From positions 62,001-126,000 of the forward strand of contig NW_005178459.1 in assembly GCF_000341285.1 (NCBI RefSeq): 64,000 bases of DNA. Reading direction: 5' to 3'. Both the position numbers and the translations under genes were made by a program. This DNA is from Galdieria sulphuraria (taxonomy: Eukaryota > Rhodophyta > Bangiophyceae > Galdieriales > Galdieriaceae). This document shows, piece by piece, positions 44,907-56,731 of this stretch; the stretch's first letter is position 1, and every line of letters begins with the position of its first letter. The notes beneath the pieces were generated by a model. That model did not search any database. It was not told the DNA's origin and was given only the letters and a program-made list of their open reading frames with translations.

Positions 44907-45706
44907 TCAAAAATTCTTTTCTTCACAAAGTTGTGCAATTTTTCTAGCAAGATGATGCATCGGTAATCCCATTACATTGAAATAACAACCGTGAATACTC
45001 TAATTACCAACCTTAAATCTATCTAACTTTGACAAGGCTCTACACTTTACCTTTACAAAAGAACCACCTATACCTTGTATACCATAGGCACCAGACTTAT
45101 CCATAGGCTCGCCTGTCTTAACATATGCAAGGATTTCTAAAGAACTAATTCTTGCCATTTCTACCCTATTCAATAACTTGTAGTCGTTTATATGTAAACC
45201 AAACATTCATCATACTCAGTGGTTTCACTAAAAGTAATCAAACTCCAGTTGCTTTTACAACTTTTCCAATATAAACAAACGCCGCTATGAACCAGATGTT
45301 TTCTACCACTCAGAAGTTGTAGCATTTCAACTGCAGAGGCTTCTGACTCTGGTTTTTCAAGTACTTGGCCGTCTATTTCAACCTACCAATATCATCGATA
45401 ATGCCAGTATTCACGACAACATAAAGGACTCACCACAGTATCTGCACCAATAACGAGATCAATATCTGAATCCTGCTTTCTTTCTGTACACAAACGTTCC
45501 AAAATATCCAAGGCCTTGTTCTTTGCGTTTTCTACCGAATATACAGTTGGACTAGAATACCTTAGGGGATCAAAGTTCTCCGGAAAAGAAGATGGAAACA
45601 CTTCAAAAGGCAACTTAAGCAGCCTTAGTATTTCCTGTCTTCTGGGTGAACGACTAGCCAATATGATACGTTTGTTTTCTAGTCTTGGAAGATACTGTAT
45701 AAGCAT
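44907..45706 (-). CDS. Maf/HAM1-like nucleotide pyrophosphatase
   Basis: Maf proteins hydrolyse non-canonical or excess NTPs. Family motifs: [16 protein letters not shown] at the start, [34 protein letters not shown], and [17 protein letters not shown]. Four exons: 45706-45434, 45382-45216, 45165-45051 and 44999-44907; introns are 50-51 bp, all GT-AG, and joins fall inside conserved motifs ([34 protein letters not shown]). The ATG at 45706 gives the typical short N-terminus (MLIQYLP). Product about 215 residues, normal for the family. Confidence 0.92.
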
Positions 45707-46394
45707 CTCTTGACAGCTAATTTGGGAACAATTGTTCACTTATCCATAAGAATATCAGGAATTATAAAATTTTGCTTGAAAGTGTTGATATCTCATAAAG
45801 AAGCCCGTTTGCTAAACTATCTACAAGTGGATGCCCTCCTAAGAGTACTTTTAGAGCTTGCTCAGTTCAATTACAATATTTTATCTATGCTGTCATGAAG
45901 AAAGAATTCCTATATTTTTGAAAGGAGTCTTGTAAGCTTTTAAAAATTACAACTGAAAGAAACCGGAAGAATCAAGCATTTGAAGGAAGAACTTTTAAAA
46001 ATCCTAAAACTTTGTGGTCGAGTAAACGTTCTCCCGTGTCCACATTCACAGTAAGATGTCCTCAAAGATAATGACATGCGGTCATTGTTATACATTTGTT
46101 CCAAAATAGTTTATCTTGGTATGATGTTAAGTATCTCAGGAACTTGGAATGATGTTCGTTCTCGACTAAATTATTTATCCAAGTTGACAGCCTAGATCAA
46201 ATTACTGGTACATTGACCATAATGAGAAGATAACTGTCATGAGAACAAGATAATTACAGTGATTTTGACAAATTAGAGCAAACTCTAATTTTAGTTTTTC
46301 TTAGACACGTTCTCAAAGTACAGATTTTCCTCCATTCCTTTTATTTTTATGTACAGAAGAGTCTAAGAAAGCTCTAGAGTAAAACTTGGAGGAC

Positions 46395-46595
46395 ATGACC
46401 GACCAAGAGAAGTCTACATTACCCTCTCAGGGATATTCCATCTTTCGACATTCTCTGGAAACAAATCCAAATAACTTTGTCCAAGTAAACAGAAAGCTTG
46501 TGAAATTTTTTGGTTCTACAGCATTACTCCGTGAACGTGCCAGAAGATCCTGGCTTACAGAAATTGGGCTTGTACCAATAAAGACATTCCTCTGA
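46395..46595 (+). CDS. Possible small protein, 66 residues
   Basis: An ATG-started frame with a basic C-terminal half (KLVKFF, ALLRERARRSW). The family is not recognised. Codon use looks acceptable but the frame is short and stands alone in the gap, so it may be chance. Confidence 0.2.
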   Translation: MTDQEKSTLPSQGYSIFRHSLETNPNNFVQVNRKLVKFFGSTALLRERARRSWLTEIGLVPIKTFL

Positions 46596-46935
46596 AGGTG
46601 TTGAAAGGAACTTTATATATCAACTTCTATCTTGAAGTACCTGATACAGTTGCACAATTTGTTGTAGCCACTGAGGCAAATTTTTAATCCACCAAAGCAT
46701 CTTAGGAATATTGTATTTGTGTCACTATCATTTGTATAGAGTTTTCTTCTCTGAGACAGACAGAGTTTCACAAAAAACAAGTTTTCCATCGATAGGAATA
46801 AAGGACTTTAGAACTGGTCATTCTTCGAAAATGTTTTATTTGTTTCTTTATTAAAATTATTTGAATTTTGAAGAAAATATACTTCTACAAAGGCTTGATA
46901 GTTGTTACAAGCTTTATAGCCAAACAAACTTGGCC

Positions 46936-46996
46936 GCCGAGATCATTTCTCTCAAGTGGATCCGTCCCCCCATGCGGGAGGAGAAATTCACTCGGC
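46936..46996. other. Imperfect hairpin, possible structured RNA
   Basis: GCCGAG (46936-46941) pairs with CTCGGC (46991-46996), and inside it ATTTCTC pairs with GAGAAAT; a CCG/CGG pair lies near the tip around a C-run. The arms match with small offsets of about three bases. GC content rises here against an AT-rich surround. It could be a small structured RNA or a 5'-leader element of the permease gene 170 bp downstream. Confidence 0.3.
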
Positions 46997-47167
46997 AAAT
47001 CAAATTAAAGATTAAAACAGATAAAATCATCTTGGGCCAATTGTCCTTGAGACATACGCCGGGAAATCCCTCCACTCTATCCAAAATTGTCCTATAAAAT
47101 AACAGCGAAAATAATTATGATTGAAACCACAAATTGCATTTGACGCGAGATTAACGGACTTGTTGTT

Positions 47168-48580
47168 ATGAAGGTTTCTAGTGAGATTCAACCGAGTTCC
47201 AGCAAAGTTCAAAATGAGAGTACTGCACCGTATAAATATGTGGACGACTTGGAGGGTTTATCGACAGAAATACCACAAGGAGAAACTGAGTTTCAATATG
47301 AGAAAGAAAAGGAACCTTCTGGAGCTGAGTTGGAGGATGTTTTTGAGCCACCAAGGAGAACTCATTGGGTAATGACTACGTTTCTTATGATCAGTTACCT
47401 GGTAGGAGTTGGAGTGCTTTCTCTTCCATCGGCCTTTGTTTCACTTGGTTGGGTTCCGGGAGTATTGTTGTTGACTGGCATTGTTTTTATCACAACTGTA
47501 ACTGGTTTATATATGTGGAAACTGCACTTGAAATATCCGCATATACGCAGCTATGGCGCTATGTATTATCACTTTTTCGGACGTGCTGGTCAGATTATCG
47601 GAGGTACCCTTACTTATCTTATGTTCTTTGGTATTATGACTGCAGATTTTCTTACTGCAGCACTCTCTTGGAAGAGTTTGTTCCAGGGACATCATGTTTG
47701 TGTTACAGTTTGGTTTGTAATACCGTTTGTCGTTGCTCTAGTGGTTGGACAGTTACGAAGTCTCCATGGTATTTCTTGGGTAGCTTTTGTTGGTGCCTTG
47801 TGTATATTCCTTCCGATAGTAATGACATGTAGCAAAGTACCTGAGCTGTCAGTAGGTGCTCATGCATACACTACAATTGCCGGGAACAGTTTTGTCAATG
47901 GTGTTATTGCAATGACAGATATTGTCTTTGCCTTTGCAGGACATTTGATTTTTTATGAATTTATGGCTGAAATGAAAAATGTTCATGATTTTCCAAAAGC
48001 ACTTATCGTATCGCAGTTGGTTGGTTTCGTGTTTTGCATGTTTACAGCAGCATTTGTTTATGTCTACTTGGGAAATACGAGTATTTTACAAAGTCCAGTA
48101 ACTTTGAGTCTTCCTCATGATACATTACGTGATGCCATTAATGTTATCTTAATCATTCACGTCACAGCTCCGAGTGTTATGGGAGGAAACGTTCTAACTC
48201 GAGCAGTTCAACGCTGGTTGCAATGTTGGGGTCGACGAAGATTTGAAGACACTTCCTTTCCACAACGCGTTTCATTCTTCTTTTGGTCTCTTCTGGTTTA
48301 TGGAGCAGGTTTCCTTGTTGCCTGTGCTATTCCATTCTTTAATGAATTGATTGGACTTCTTGCAGCATTGGTTGGTTCCAGTAATAGTTTTGGAATGCCT
48401 GCTATCATGTATTTGATTCAATTTCGGAAAACGACAAGTTGGTGGAATTGGATATTGGCACTTTCATGTATTGCCATTGGATACACATTACTTGGCATAG
48501 GAAGTTATGCTGGAGTTTATACGATTATTCAAGCAGTTGGAGACCATGGAACTCCATTTTCTTGTGACAGGGTAATTTAA
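47168..48580 (+). CDS. Amino acid/auxin permease family (AAAP) transporter
   Basis: A 470-residue proton-coupled amino-acid transporter. After a hydrophilic N-terminus of 60 residues come about eleven membrane segments. The first, ISYLVGVGVLSLPSAFVSLGW, is the AAAP signature; others include AFAGHLIFYEFMAEM and APSVMGGNVLTRAVQRWL, as in lysine/histidine transporters. The end GTPFSC is also typical. Single exon, ATG at 47168. It may sit on the plasma membrane or the vacuole; the substrate is not predictable. Confidence 0.88.
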   Translation: MKVSSEIQPSSSKVQNESTAPYKYVDDLEGLSTEIPQGETEFQYEKEKEPSGAELEDVFEPPRRTHWVMTTFLMISYLVGVGVLSLPSAFVSLGWVPGVLLLTGIVFITTVTGLYMWKLHLKYPHIRSYGAMYYHFFGRAGQIIGGTLTYLMFFGIMTADFLTAALSWKSLFQGHHVCVTVWFVIPFVVALVVGQLRSLHGISWVAFVGALCIFLPIVMTCSKVPELSVGAHAYTTIAGNSFVNGVIAMTDIVFAFAGHLIFYEFMAEMKNVHDFPKALIVSQLVGFVFCMFTAAFVYVYLGNTSILQSPVTLSLPHDTLRDAINVILIIHVTAPSVMGGNVLTRAVQRWLQCWGRRRFEDTSFPQRVSFFFWSLLVYGAGFLVACAIPFFNELIGLLAALVGSSNSFGMPAIMYLIQFRKTTSWWNWILALSCIAIGYTLLGIGSYAGVYTIIQAVGDHGTPFSCDRVI

Positions 48581-48644
48581 GTGGGTTGTTATGACACATG
48601 AAGAAGAATATGTGTTGCGAAATAAATCCAAAACATTGAAATTT

Positions 48645-49119
48645 TCAGTCCTTTTTGAAGTCACTTTCTTTGTCATTGTCAAACCCAATCGGAACCTAAA
48701 ACGACATACCCAGTAGTTCAGTTATTCATCAGTTGAAACATTGTGTTGTTCCTATCATATTACCTCGAGTCCAACTCTTCGTGCACTTTGTTCTATTCTT
48801 TGGCGTTCGTTATTTTCCACTCCTATATTGTTGGCTTTCAACACCTCCTATATTGTAAGTTAATTGTTGCCTTTGGAAATATACAAAGGCATACTTGATA
48901 TTCTTGTACTGCTTTCACCAAAGTTTTCCAGTCCTTCACTAAGTGACAGAACGTCTCACTTGACACCGAAGAACCAAACTCCAGTCCTCGAGCACCATCT
49001 TCGACTTGTCCCTCACAAACTTTTCTTAAAAACTGGGTTTCTTCTCTTACATTCTTGTCAAAAGACAAATATCTCACAACTTTTGTCAAGGCCTGAAATA
49101 ACTCGTTGCTTTCCTTCAT
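48645..49119 (-). CDS. Small conserved-looking protein, about 120 residues, unknown
   Basis: Family not recognised. Three exons (49119-48895, 48847-48764, 48695-48645) with introns of 47 and 68 bp, all GT-AG and frame-consistent, which supports a real gene. The product is helical and charged (ETFCHLVKDWKTLVKAVQEYQEVL), ending ARRVGLEVPIGFDND. It is soluble, with no signal peptide. It resembles small coiled-coil adaptor subunits in composition only. Confidence 0.6.
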
Positions 49120-49298
49120 CTTGTTAACAAGAATCCATAAAATAGTGTGATGACAAATAAGTATATTGAAACATTATGAGTGAGTCTCTTAGTAAAAAGA
49201 AGATTCCTATTGTATTCACTAACAGAAGAAATACATCATGATCTTATTACATCGTATTTCTTTTTCTTGGTTTTGAATAGCTTGTGTATGCCACAAGG

Positions 49299-50052
49299 AT
49301 GTCTCTCTTGTTTTTGTCATTGTTTACTACTGCCACTCAACACTGCAACTGTTATCGTCGACAAGTAAAAAACCACAGTGCGGTAGTAATACACAAAAAT
49401 AGACTGCTTTTCAAGAAAAGTTTCTATTCTCATCCTCTTGTAGTTTCTGCACCGCTTTCTCATTTCTATGGAAACTTGCCATCGAGTCACGTTAACCACA
49501 CATATCGAGGTTGGTCAATGTGTCAACAACAACAGCAAATAGAAATACAGAAAACCTTCAAAACTAACGGTGGTTGGATGTTTGAAGTTGAAGTAAACGA
49601 CAGTCGACAACTTTCTAGGTATCGCATCTCGTGAAATGTTTCAACACGCTGAACCCATTTATAAAGGCACACGGTATTATTAGGGAAGGGTTTGTTTGAA
49701 GAACTTGTAGCTGAACATACTGATAAAACACCTGAAACAGTCATCATAACTGTTTTCAATTACTTGATTGTAAGTTGTTTTTGAGTAGGTGGGACAATTG
49801 ACTGAGTGTATATATATATATATATATATTGTATTAGGAACGTAAAGTTGTGTTGAAAAATACACAAGGAGTATTTGACTCTTCACAGTTTCCAATCAAC
49901 TATTTCTCAGTGAGACAAGTAAGTTTGCTTTATTCTGTACACTAGTTCATTCTTGTCAACGTTTCCTATACTAGTTGTTCTACTTTTATCCAGATTGTAA
50001 AGAATATCTAAAACAGAGCCTCGATGGAACTAGAATAAAGTTTCCTTCCTAG
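49299..50052 (+). CDS. Cyanobacterial/plastid-type small conserved protein
   Basis: The mature part resembles a short cyanobacterial and plastid protein family as I remember it: GGWMFEVEVNDSRQLSRYRI, then GLFEELVAEHTDKTPETVI, VFNYLIERKVV, and FPINYFSVRQ joined to LFYFYPDCKEYL. Function is unknown. The first 70 residues are Ser/His-rich and basic, like a transit peptide. Introns at 49770-49837 and 49919-49974 are clean. The first junction (49620-49680) cannot be joined in frame with any GT-AG pair I see, so one base may be missing or the splice is unusual. The stop is 8 bp from that of the sestrin gene opposite. Confidence 0.55.
49809..49829. repeat. (TA)n microsatellite inside an intron
   Basis: About ten TA units lie within the intron at 49770-49837, just upstream of its acceptor. 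It is likely to vary in length between strains. Confidence 0.85.
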
Positions 50053-50060
50053 AAGTTGTC

Positions 50061-52125
50061 TTACTCATCGTTTTTATCTTGGTTCATCCATTGCATAATG
50101 GCATGCAAACCATATAATAATTCTGCTTGTTTTCTTGCTTCCATACTTAATAATACAATATGTACCTTTTCTTCAGGTCTTAAAGCAAGTCCCATTCTTT
50201 CATAGTCATTCCTAGAGATAGTTTCTGGTTTACAAGTAACCTAAAAAGGGTGAACAATTCATCTCCAACCACTTAAAAACAGTTGTTACCTTTTTAATAA
50301 AGGACTTGAGGGACTGTTTCAATATCAGGTTGACCAAACGATAATCATAGTCATCATGCATTATTCCAAAAAGACGATGTACATAAACCCAAATGGCCTA
50401 AATAAAACAATATTTTACTCAGTCCATTACAGAAACAAATATTCCAATTTGTTACTTACCCTTCGAAAGATAGAAGTATCCACATTTGTGTTCATTCCTA
50501 TACTATTATCCGTCAACTGGTAGATTGTTTCAAACTGCGTATCCAACAACGATGCCAATTCTCCATCTTCATAGAAAGCATTGATCAGCGCATATCCATG
50601 ATCTGACCAATTATACTCATGAATACGAAAAATTTTATAAGTTTTGGAATTGACATCAAAGTCTTCATGCTTTAGTGGATAATCCGTAAAACCTGCCATT
50701 CTGAGAGAGATTAATATCATCTTCAATAGAATTCTCCATCGTTACCTGCTATACTTGGTTTCCAATGCTTCTGTACGTGTTCCAAATAACGTTCGTTCAT
50801 TATGATCTATGCTGCCAGACTTGGCAAATAGTTGATCACCAGTTTCAGAGTAATTTGCATCGTCTTGTAAATGAATGGCTCTCTTTAGTTTTTCTACCAA
50901 TTGACGAGTAGCTTCCACTTCTGACTGGGGTGTTTGTAAACTATCCTATTTCAGGATATAATAAACTCTACACTTGGATAGAATAAGGTTCGTCTTACTG
51001 GACTCTCATGAGATGGGTTGCATACGTTGTTACAACTGATCTCTATCAGACTATCTTGTTCCCGTGTCAATTGAATACGTATAAGAGAGTCTCTACTATC
51101 CATATCAATATCTGGACAAAGTCCACATCCTTCAATAAAACCTGCCAATGAATGGAAATGACTCAATATCTTAGAGTAAGTAGATTGGGTAAGCAAAGTA
51201 TATCCCAAATAGAGGAAAAGACTTACAAGAATTGCCAAGACACATTCACTGAGAGACCATGAAACTTGACCCAAAGTTGATATAAGTCGCTGTAAGTGTT
51301 CTCTCTTCAATAGCCACGGTTGATGAGCCAAGATGGCATTCAATTCGCGAAGAACCAAAAGTTTAGGTGGAACATTTTCGTCTGACTCGAGCCAACGAAT
51401 ATCACCTCCATGAAGTAAAAACTCAGTTTCCTGCATATGGCAAATATAACTGCCGACAGTGAGTGGCTATTATCAAAACTACGTCGATAACTTACGAACA
51501 ACGCAATCGAGCACCTGCCATGACACCCAAGTAGTTACGCCAAGTTTCCGGAAGTGGTCCTGGTCGTCTCATAATAGCACGATAACTTTGAATGTATGCT
51601 TCCAAATAACTAGGAAAGAAAGCCATCACTCTGACCACAGTCGATATGCGTCCAGTAAATAGAAAGTTGTCAGTGAACAGACGCAAAGTAACAATATTCG
51701 CATTTCGTACAGTTGGCAACTGTTCGTTGGGTATGAAACGCGAAAAAATGGGTCTTCTTAGGCGTTGGTATTCCTTTATCACTGAATAAACTGGTGACTC
51801 TATGGATAAAGTGGTTTCAGCTCGTTCTATTAAACGGGCAAAGGCTTCACGAACATCAGGAAATGGGACTTCAGAAGCAAATCTTATAATTGTTGCTATA
51901 TGAGCTACAAATAGTTGTCCTTGATCGGAACCTTGTAACGAATTTTCCAGTTGACATAGTATCCTGTCAAGTGCTTGCTTCCTAGCAGTTTCATCCTCAA
52001 TCACGTTTAGAATGAGTTATCATTCATATATCTTCATAAAACATACTCACTTGCGTAAGAAGTGTATGAAAAAAGCGAAGTGTATAGTCCAAAGAACCCT
52101 TTGGAAACCGAGGACTTGTATGCAT
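50061..52125 (-). CDS. SESN: Sestrin (PA26 family) homologue
   Basis: Sestrins sense leucine and stress and restrain TORC1 through GATOR2; the N-terminal half can reduce alkyl hydroperoxides. Landmarks in order: LPETWRNYLGVMAGARLRCSYI (the catalytic-type Cys is kept), EFLLHGGDIRWLE, LNAILAHQPWLL, SWSLSE, LSHFHSLAGFIEGCGL, FRIHEYNWSDHGYALINAFY, VDTSIFRRAIW, and EARKQAELLYGLHAI. Eight exons: 52125-52051, 51995-51496, 51449-51227, 51169-50999, 50945-50746, 50700-50460, 50397-50290 and 50240-50061. Introns are 45-62 bp; that at 51226-51170 is 57 bp and leaves the frame open. Product about 565 residues, close to animal sestrins. The start exon is the least certain. Confidence 0.9.
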
Positions 52126-52223
52126 AAACACAAAGAAATAGGCAATGGGAAAAAGTTGCTGTCAAGTTAGTGTTGTCATGACAAATGTCACTCTCTGTTA
52201 TATGAAAGCTGTTCTTATTTTAT

Positions 52224-52685
52224 CTAGTCTTCGTAATAACGCAATTCAACGAGATTATTTTCTGGATCTCTTATGTATATCTGCAAAAGAGCAAGTTTAG
52301 AGACAGATAAGCAATGAAAAGTACTTACCGAAGTTCCGTTCCCTTTGGCTCCAAAAAGAACTTTGGATCCTGATTCTGGATGAATATTATGTTGTGCAAG
52401 TTTCTTGACGAGATAGTCCCAGTCTACTTTTGCAAGAGTAATACAAAAGTGGTTTACATTCAAAGTCGTAGAGTCTCTAACTACAGTGTTTTCTCCTTTC
52501 CAAAGTTTTGCTGGGAATAAGTCAATAATAGTTTCGTCATTTAAACGAACAGAAGGAAAAGGAACTTTGCCTTGTCTCCATTCTGTGAGGCGAACACAAG
52601 GAAATTCCAACAAGTCCGAATAAAAACGCAATAAAACTTCGACGTCAAAAGCGTTTATCACAATATGATCAAATGTCGCTTTCAT
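52224..52685 (-). CDS. VOC (glyoxalase/bleomycin-resistance fold) protein
   Basis: A small metal-dependent-type VOC domain: FDHIVINAFDVEVLLRFY, WRQGKVPFPSVRL, LNVNHFCITL and IYIRDPENNLVELR. A single domain of about 137 residues, so it would act as a dimer. The intron (52328-52281, 48 bp) is a multiple of three without a stop, so reading through would insert 16 residues; removing it restores NGTS-IYIRDPENN. The frame extends to an ATG at 52781, but ATG 52685 (MKATFDHIV) is the usual family start and avoids overlap with the upstream gene's last exon. Substrate unknown. Confidence 0.8.
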   Translation of the reverse strand: MKATFDHIVINAFDVEVLLRFYSDLLEFPCVRLTEWRQGKVPFPSVRLNDETIIDLFPAKLWKGENTVVRDSTTLNVNHFCITLAKVDWDYLVKKLAQHNIHPESGSKVLFGAKGNGTSVSTFHCLSVSKLALLQIYIRDPENNLVELRYYED

Positions 52686-52710
52686 TGAAAGAGTTGAATG
52701 CTTACAACAT

Positions 52711-53197
52711 TTATTTGCTTTCCAGATAGGATTGCTTGTTGAACTTTTTATTCCATTTTGAAAATAGAAGAGAAAGAGCATTCACAAATTGAAATAACTG
52801 GAGTTTCAACTTTGTTTCTATATAACATCATTATAACATTTTCGCAATATTTTCTTCACTTACCAACGTCCCCTAAAGTTCCTTGACTCCGTTGTCTGCG
52901 TTTATCTTTAAACAAGTACCAACCCCAACCTTGACCATAACCCACACCAACGATTCCAATACCAACACCACAACCTAAGAAAGAACGAGGTGTCTGTACG
53001 CCATACTTTCGAACCTGCTCAAACTCCCAACCAAGTCCAATCCCACAACCAAAGCCAACACCAGTGCCTACACCAAGTGGTGGTAGCTGAGGCAACTTGG
53101 CTTTAACGTAGTCGACACAGTCAACAAGTTTCTTGGGAAATCCAGTTAATTGGGAAGGTTTTTCCAAAGCAATCATATTGAAAACAAAAGTGTACAT
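52711..53197 (-). CDS. Glycine-rich small membrane-type protein (AS8-like)
   Basis: The middle is made of GVGTGVGFGCGIGLGWEF and GCGVGIGIVGVGYGQGWGW, glycine zippers like those in plant cadmium-induced protein AS8 and related small organelle proteins. They may form two close-packed membrane helices. A 46-bp intron (52863-52818) joins GDV to a 35-codon basic exon ending at 52711; without it the frame stops after GK. The function is unknown, and AS8 similarity is compositional. ATG at 53197 or MIALEKP at 53176. Confidence 0.6.
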
Positions 53198-53255
53198 ATG
53201 GAAACGTTATTAGCAACCTAATTCTGCTAACTTTTCTAAAACAAATATTGCCACT

Positions 53256-54905
<1,650 letters not shown>

Positions 54906-54970
54906 AGGAAATAGACCAGTTTCTCCTTAAGTTGGTGTTCACAAAACACCAGTTTGACTGAAACCCTTAG

Positions 54971-55219
54971 TTAAGCCGAAGCTTTGTTCTTTGGATTCTC
55001 GGGGGCATCTTTCCAACTTTCAGCACATCGCTAAAAACAGCAACACTTAGATTACTTGTAACTACCTAAATCAACAAGAAGTACCTTAAACGCTTCCTGG
55101 TGTGAAAGGTTGGGGTTTTGTTGCTTAATAACGGGAAGCATTTTCTTCATATATTCGTTGTAGGGGGATACTGCACGTTTCGCGGCGGGCTTCTCTTCTT
55201 TATTTGCGGCCTTGGGCAT
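54971..55219 (-). CDS. YABBY/HMG-box-like small DNA-binding protein
   Basis: An 82-residue protein. After a Lys/Ala-rich start comes RAVSPYNEYMKKMLPVIKQQ, then NPNLSHQEAFKRCAESWKDAP. This matches the C-terminal HMG-like half of plant YABBY proteins (RxPSxYNxFIKxEIxxIKxxNPxxxHxEAF). No zinc finger is present. Two exons: 55219-55085 and 55030-54971; intron 54 bp. It is divergent from histone H1, which fits a chromatin role, though this is inference. Confidence 0.75.
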
Positions 55220-55627
55220 ATTAAACTTGGGTGACGATAGAATACTTTTTACAAAAGTTAAATAAATTTCCGACGACCAGAGTAGCTTATACATACCTTA
55301 AACTATACGAGGACAGTTAAAACTGAAATAAGAAGAAACAATTAAGAGAAAAAGGGTTCTGGACAAATAGGCGCCTTATATGATGGTCTGGAAGTGGGAT
55401 GTGAGCGGGCTGGGGACTTCGAGTTCAAATCAACCATGGAGGGCTCCCAATCCCTCATATGATTGGTACAAGTCTCTTTAGGGGAAAGAAAATCCAGCAT
55501 CACTCAATGCTCAAATTTTTCCTCCAACTAAAGCAGGCCCGCCAATTACATTGTTTCCTGTGCTGTTTGGATTGATTCCTGTTGGAGATATTGTTTCTTG
55601 TAAAGATTCATTTACACAGATAGGAAA
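55220..55627. promoter_or_regulatory. Divergent promoter, YABBY-like / histone H1
   Basis: These 408 bp lie between two chromatin-protein genes. Opposed CCAAT boxes are visible: CCCAAT near 55446 and ATTGG near 55462, a pairing common in histone promoters. A palindromic GGCGCC lies near 55370. A B-box-like GTTCAAATC at 55423 does not fold as a tRNA. Confidence 0.4.
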
Positions 55628-56377
55628 ATGAGTCCTAAACAGGAAGCTTTGCATACGCTTAAAGGAGGCTATGCGAAGGCTGTACTCGATAGTATTGTTG
55701 CTCTCAAGGAGAGGAATGGTTCTTCCCCACAGGCCATCATGAAATATATCAAGGCGCATAATCCACAACTTTCTGAACACAAGCTAAAACTTCAGGTAAA
55801 ACTAGCGTTACGACGTTTATTAAAACAGAATCTCGTGGAAAAGGTATCTCAGTTTCGAACTCTTATTACGAAGAACTTCCTGAGAAATCTCTAGGTGAAA
55901 GCTTCATACAAGGTCATCGACAAAAACCATAGCGTTAAAAGAAAAACGAAAGAAGCGAAACCTAAGCGAGTTGCGAAAACTGTCCAAAAGAAAAATGCGA
56001 GCCAAACCAAAACGAGAACTACGAAAGCCAAAGTTCCTAATGAGAAAAAAGAGAAAGCTGTGGAACCCCCAAAGGCACCTCTTAAGAGCGAGACTACAGA
56101 GACCAAATCCTTGAGGCACGGTAGCAGTTCAGAAGGAAAGAAATCCACTAAAATACCTAGGAAAACTGAAAGAAGAGCTGTCCCAAAAACCACCACTTCT
56201 TCAAGTGTGGAGAAAACGATAACCAAAAAGAATACGACTTCGTCCAATAAAGGGAAGTTAGGAAGAGCAGCTGATACGAACAAGTCCAAACCCAATCAGA
56301 AAGTGGCAGTTTCAAAGAGCAAAACGTCGGTCACAGCGAGCTCCAAGAAGAGCACACGTGGTACACGCAAAGCATAG
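55628..56377 (+). CDS. Linker histone H1
   Basis: The product binds nucleosome entry sites and compacts chromatin. The first exon codes for a winged-helix GH1 domain: GGYAKAVLDSIVALKER, SSPQAIMKYIKAHNP and LKLQVKLALRRLLKQNLVEK; the second continues VKASYKV, then a 145-residue tail rich in Lys, Thr, Ser and Pro with no hydrophobic core. One 51-bp intron (55844-55894). The total (about 232 residues) is normal for H1. A 134-residue antisense frame is a shadow of the Lys-rich tail. Confidence 0.93.
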
Positions 56378-56731
56378 CCTAATGGAATGTTTGATACTTT
56401 TGGATAATATGATGTTTGTGTGAATATAAAGGAATTAAAGCGAAATTGAATAATATTTGCTAGATTTGCCTATAATTGTTGAATAAATATTTTTGTACGC
56501 TATTTCTATTTGTATTGATTTTGAACAACCTTTTTTATGTTTTCATTTGGTGTAGTTACCGCCAGTGGGAGTGTTCAGCTACAACTTGAATAATAACTTG
56601 TATTGAATTATTTCCACTGGTTGAGAAGATAAGCCAATTCTGGCATTAGATATTTATAATATGTTTCACAATCGTGGTGGTAATCTCAGTAACAGTAGTA
56701 AGGAACAGCGTTTTCGACTCTTGTACAATTT
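56378..56731. other. Intergenic region after histone H1
   Basis: AT-rich, with a likely H1 3' untranslated region first. A 24-codon ATG frame (56660-56734) overlaps the next ORF's start and could be an upstream ORF or a first exon. No histone stem-loop was recognised. Confidence 0.35.

Larger units (their letters stand above)
45707..47167. other. Gene-poor stretch, 1.46 kb
   Basis: The largest gap in the window. It lies upstream of both the Maf gene and the amino-acid permease, so both promoters are here. A 67-codon frame and a long imperfect hairpin are listed separately. Otherwise the stretch is AT-rich with no recognised RNA gene or repeat. Confidence 0.4.

Noticed and set aside
46861-47097. 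78-codon frame upstream of the permease
   Set aside because: It begins with TTG, runs through the hairpin and looks like random coding of AT-rich DNA.
55400-55450. tRNA-like B box (GTTCAAATC) in the H1 promoter
   Set aside because: The flanking bases do not form a T-stem (only the closing G-C fits), and no A box, D-arm or acceptor stem is found, in normal or permuted order.
55891-56295. 134-codon frame on the minus strand, hydrophobic
   Set aside because: Antisense of Lys codons in the H1 tail gives Phe/Leu runs; it is a shadow.
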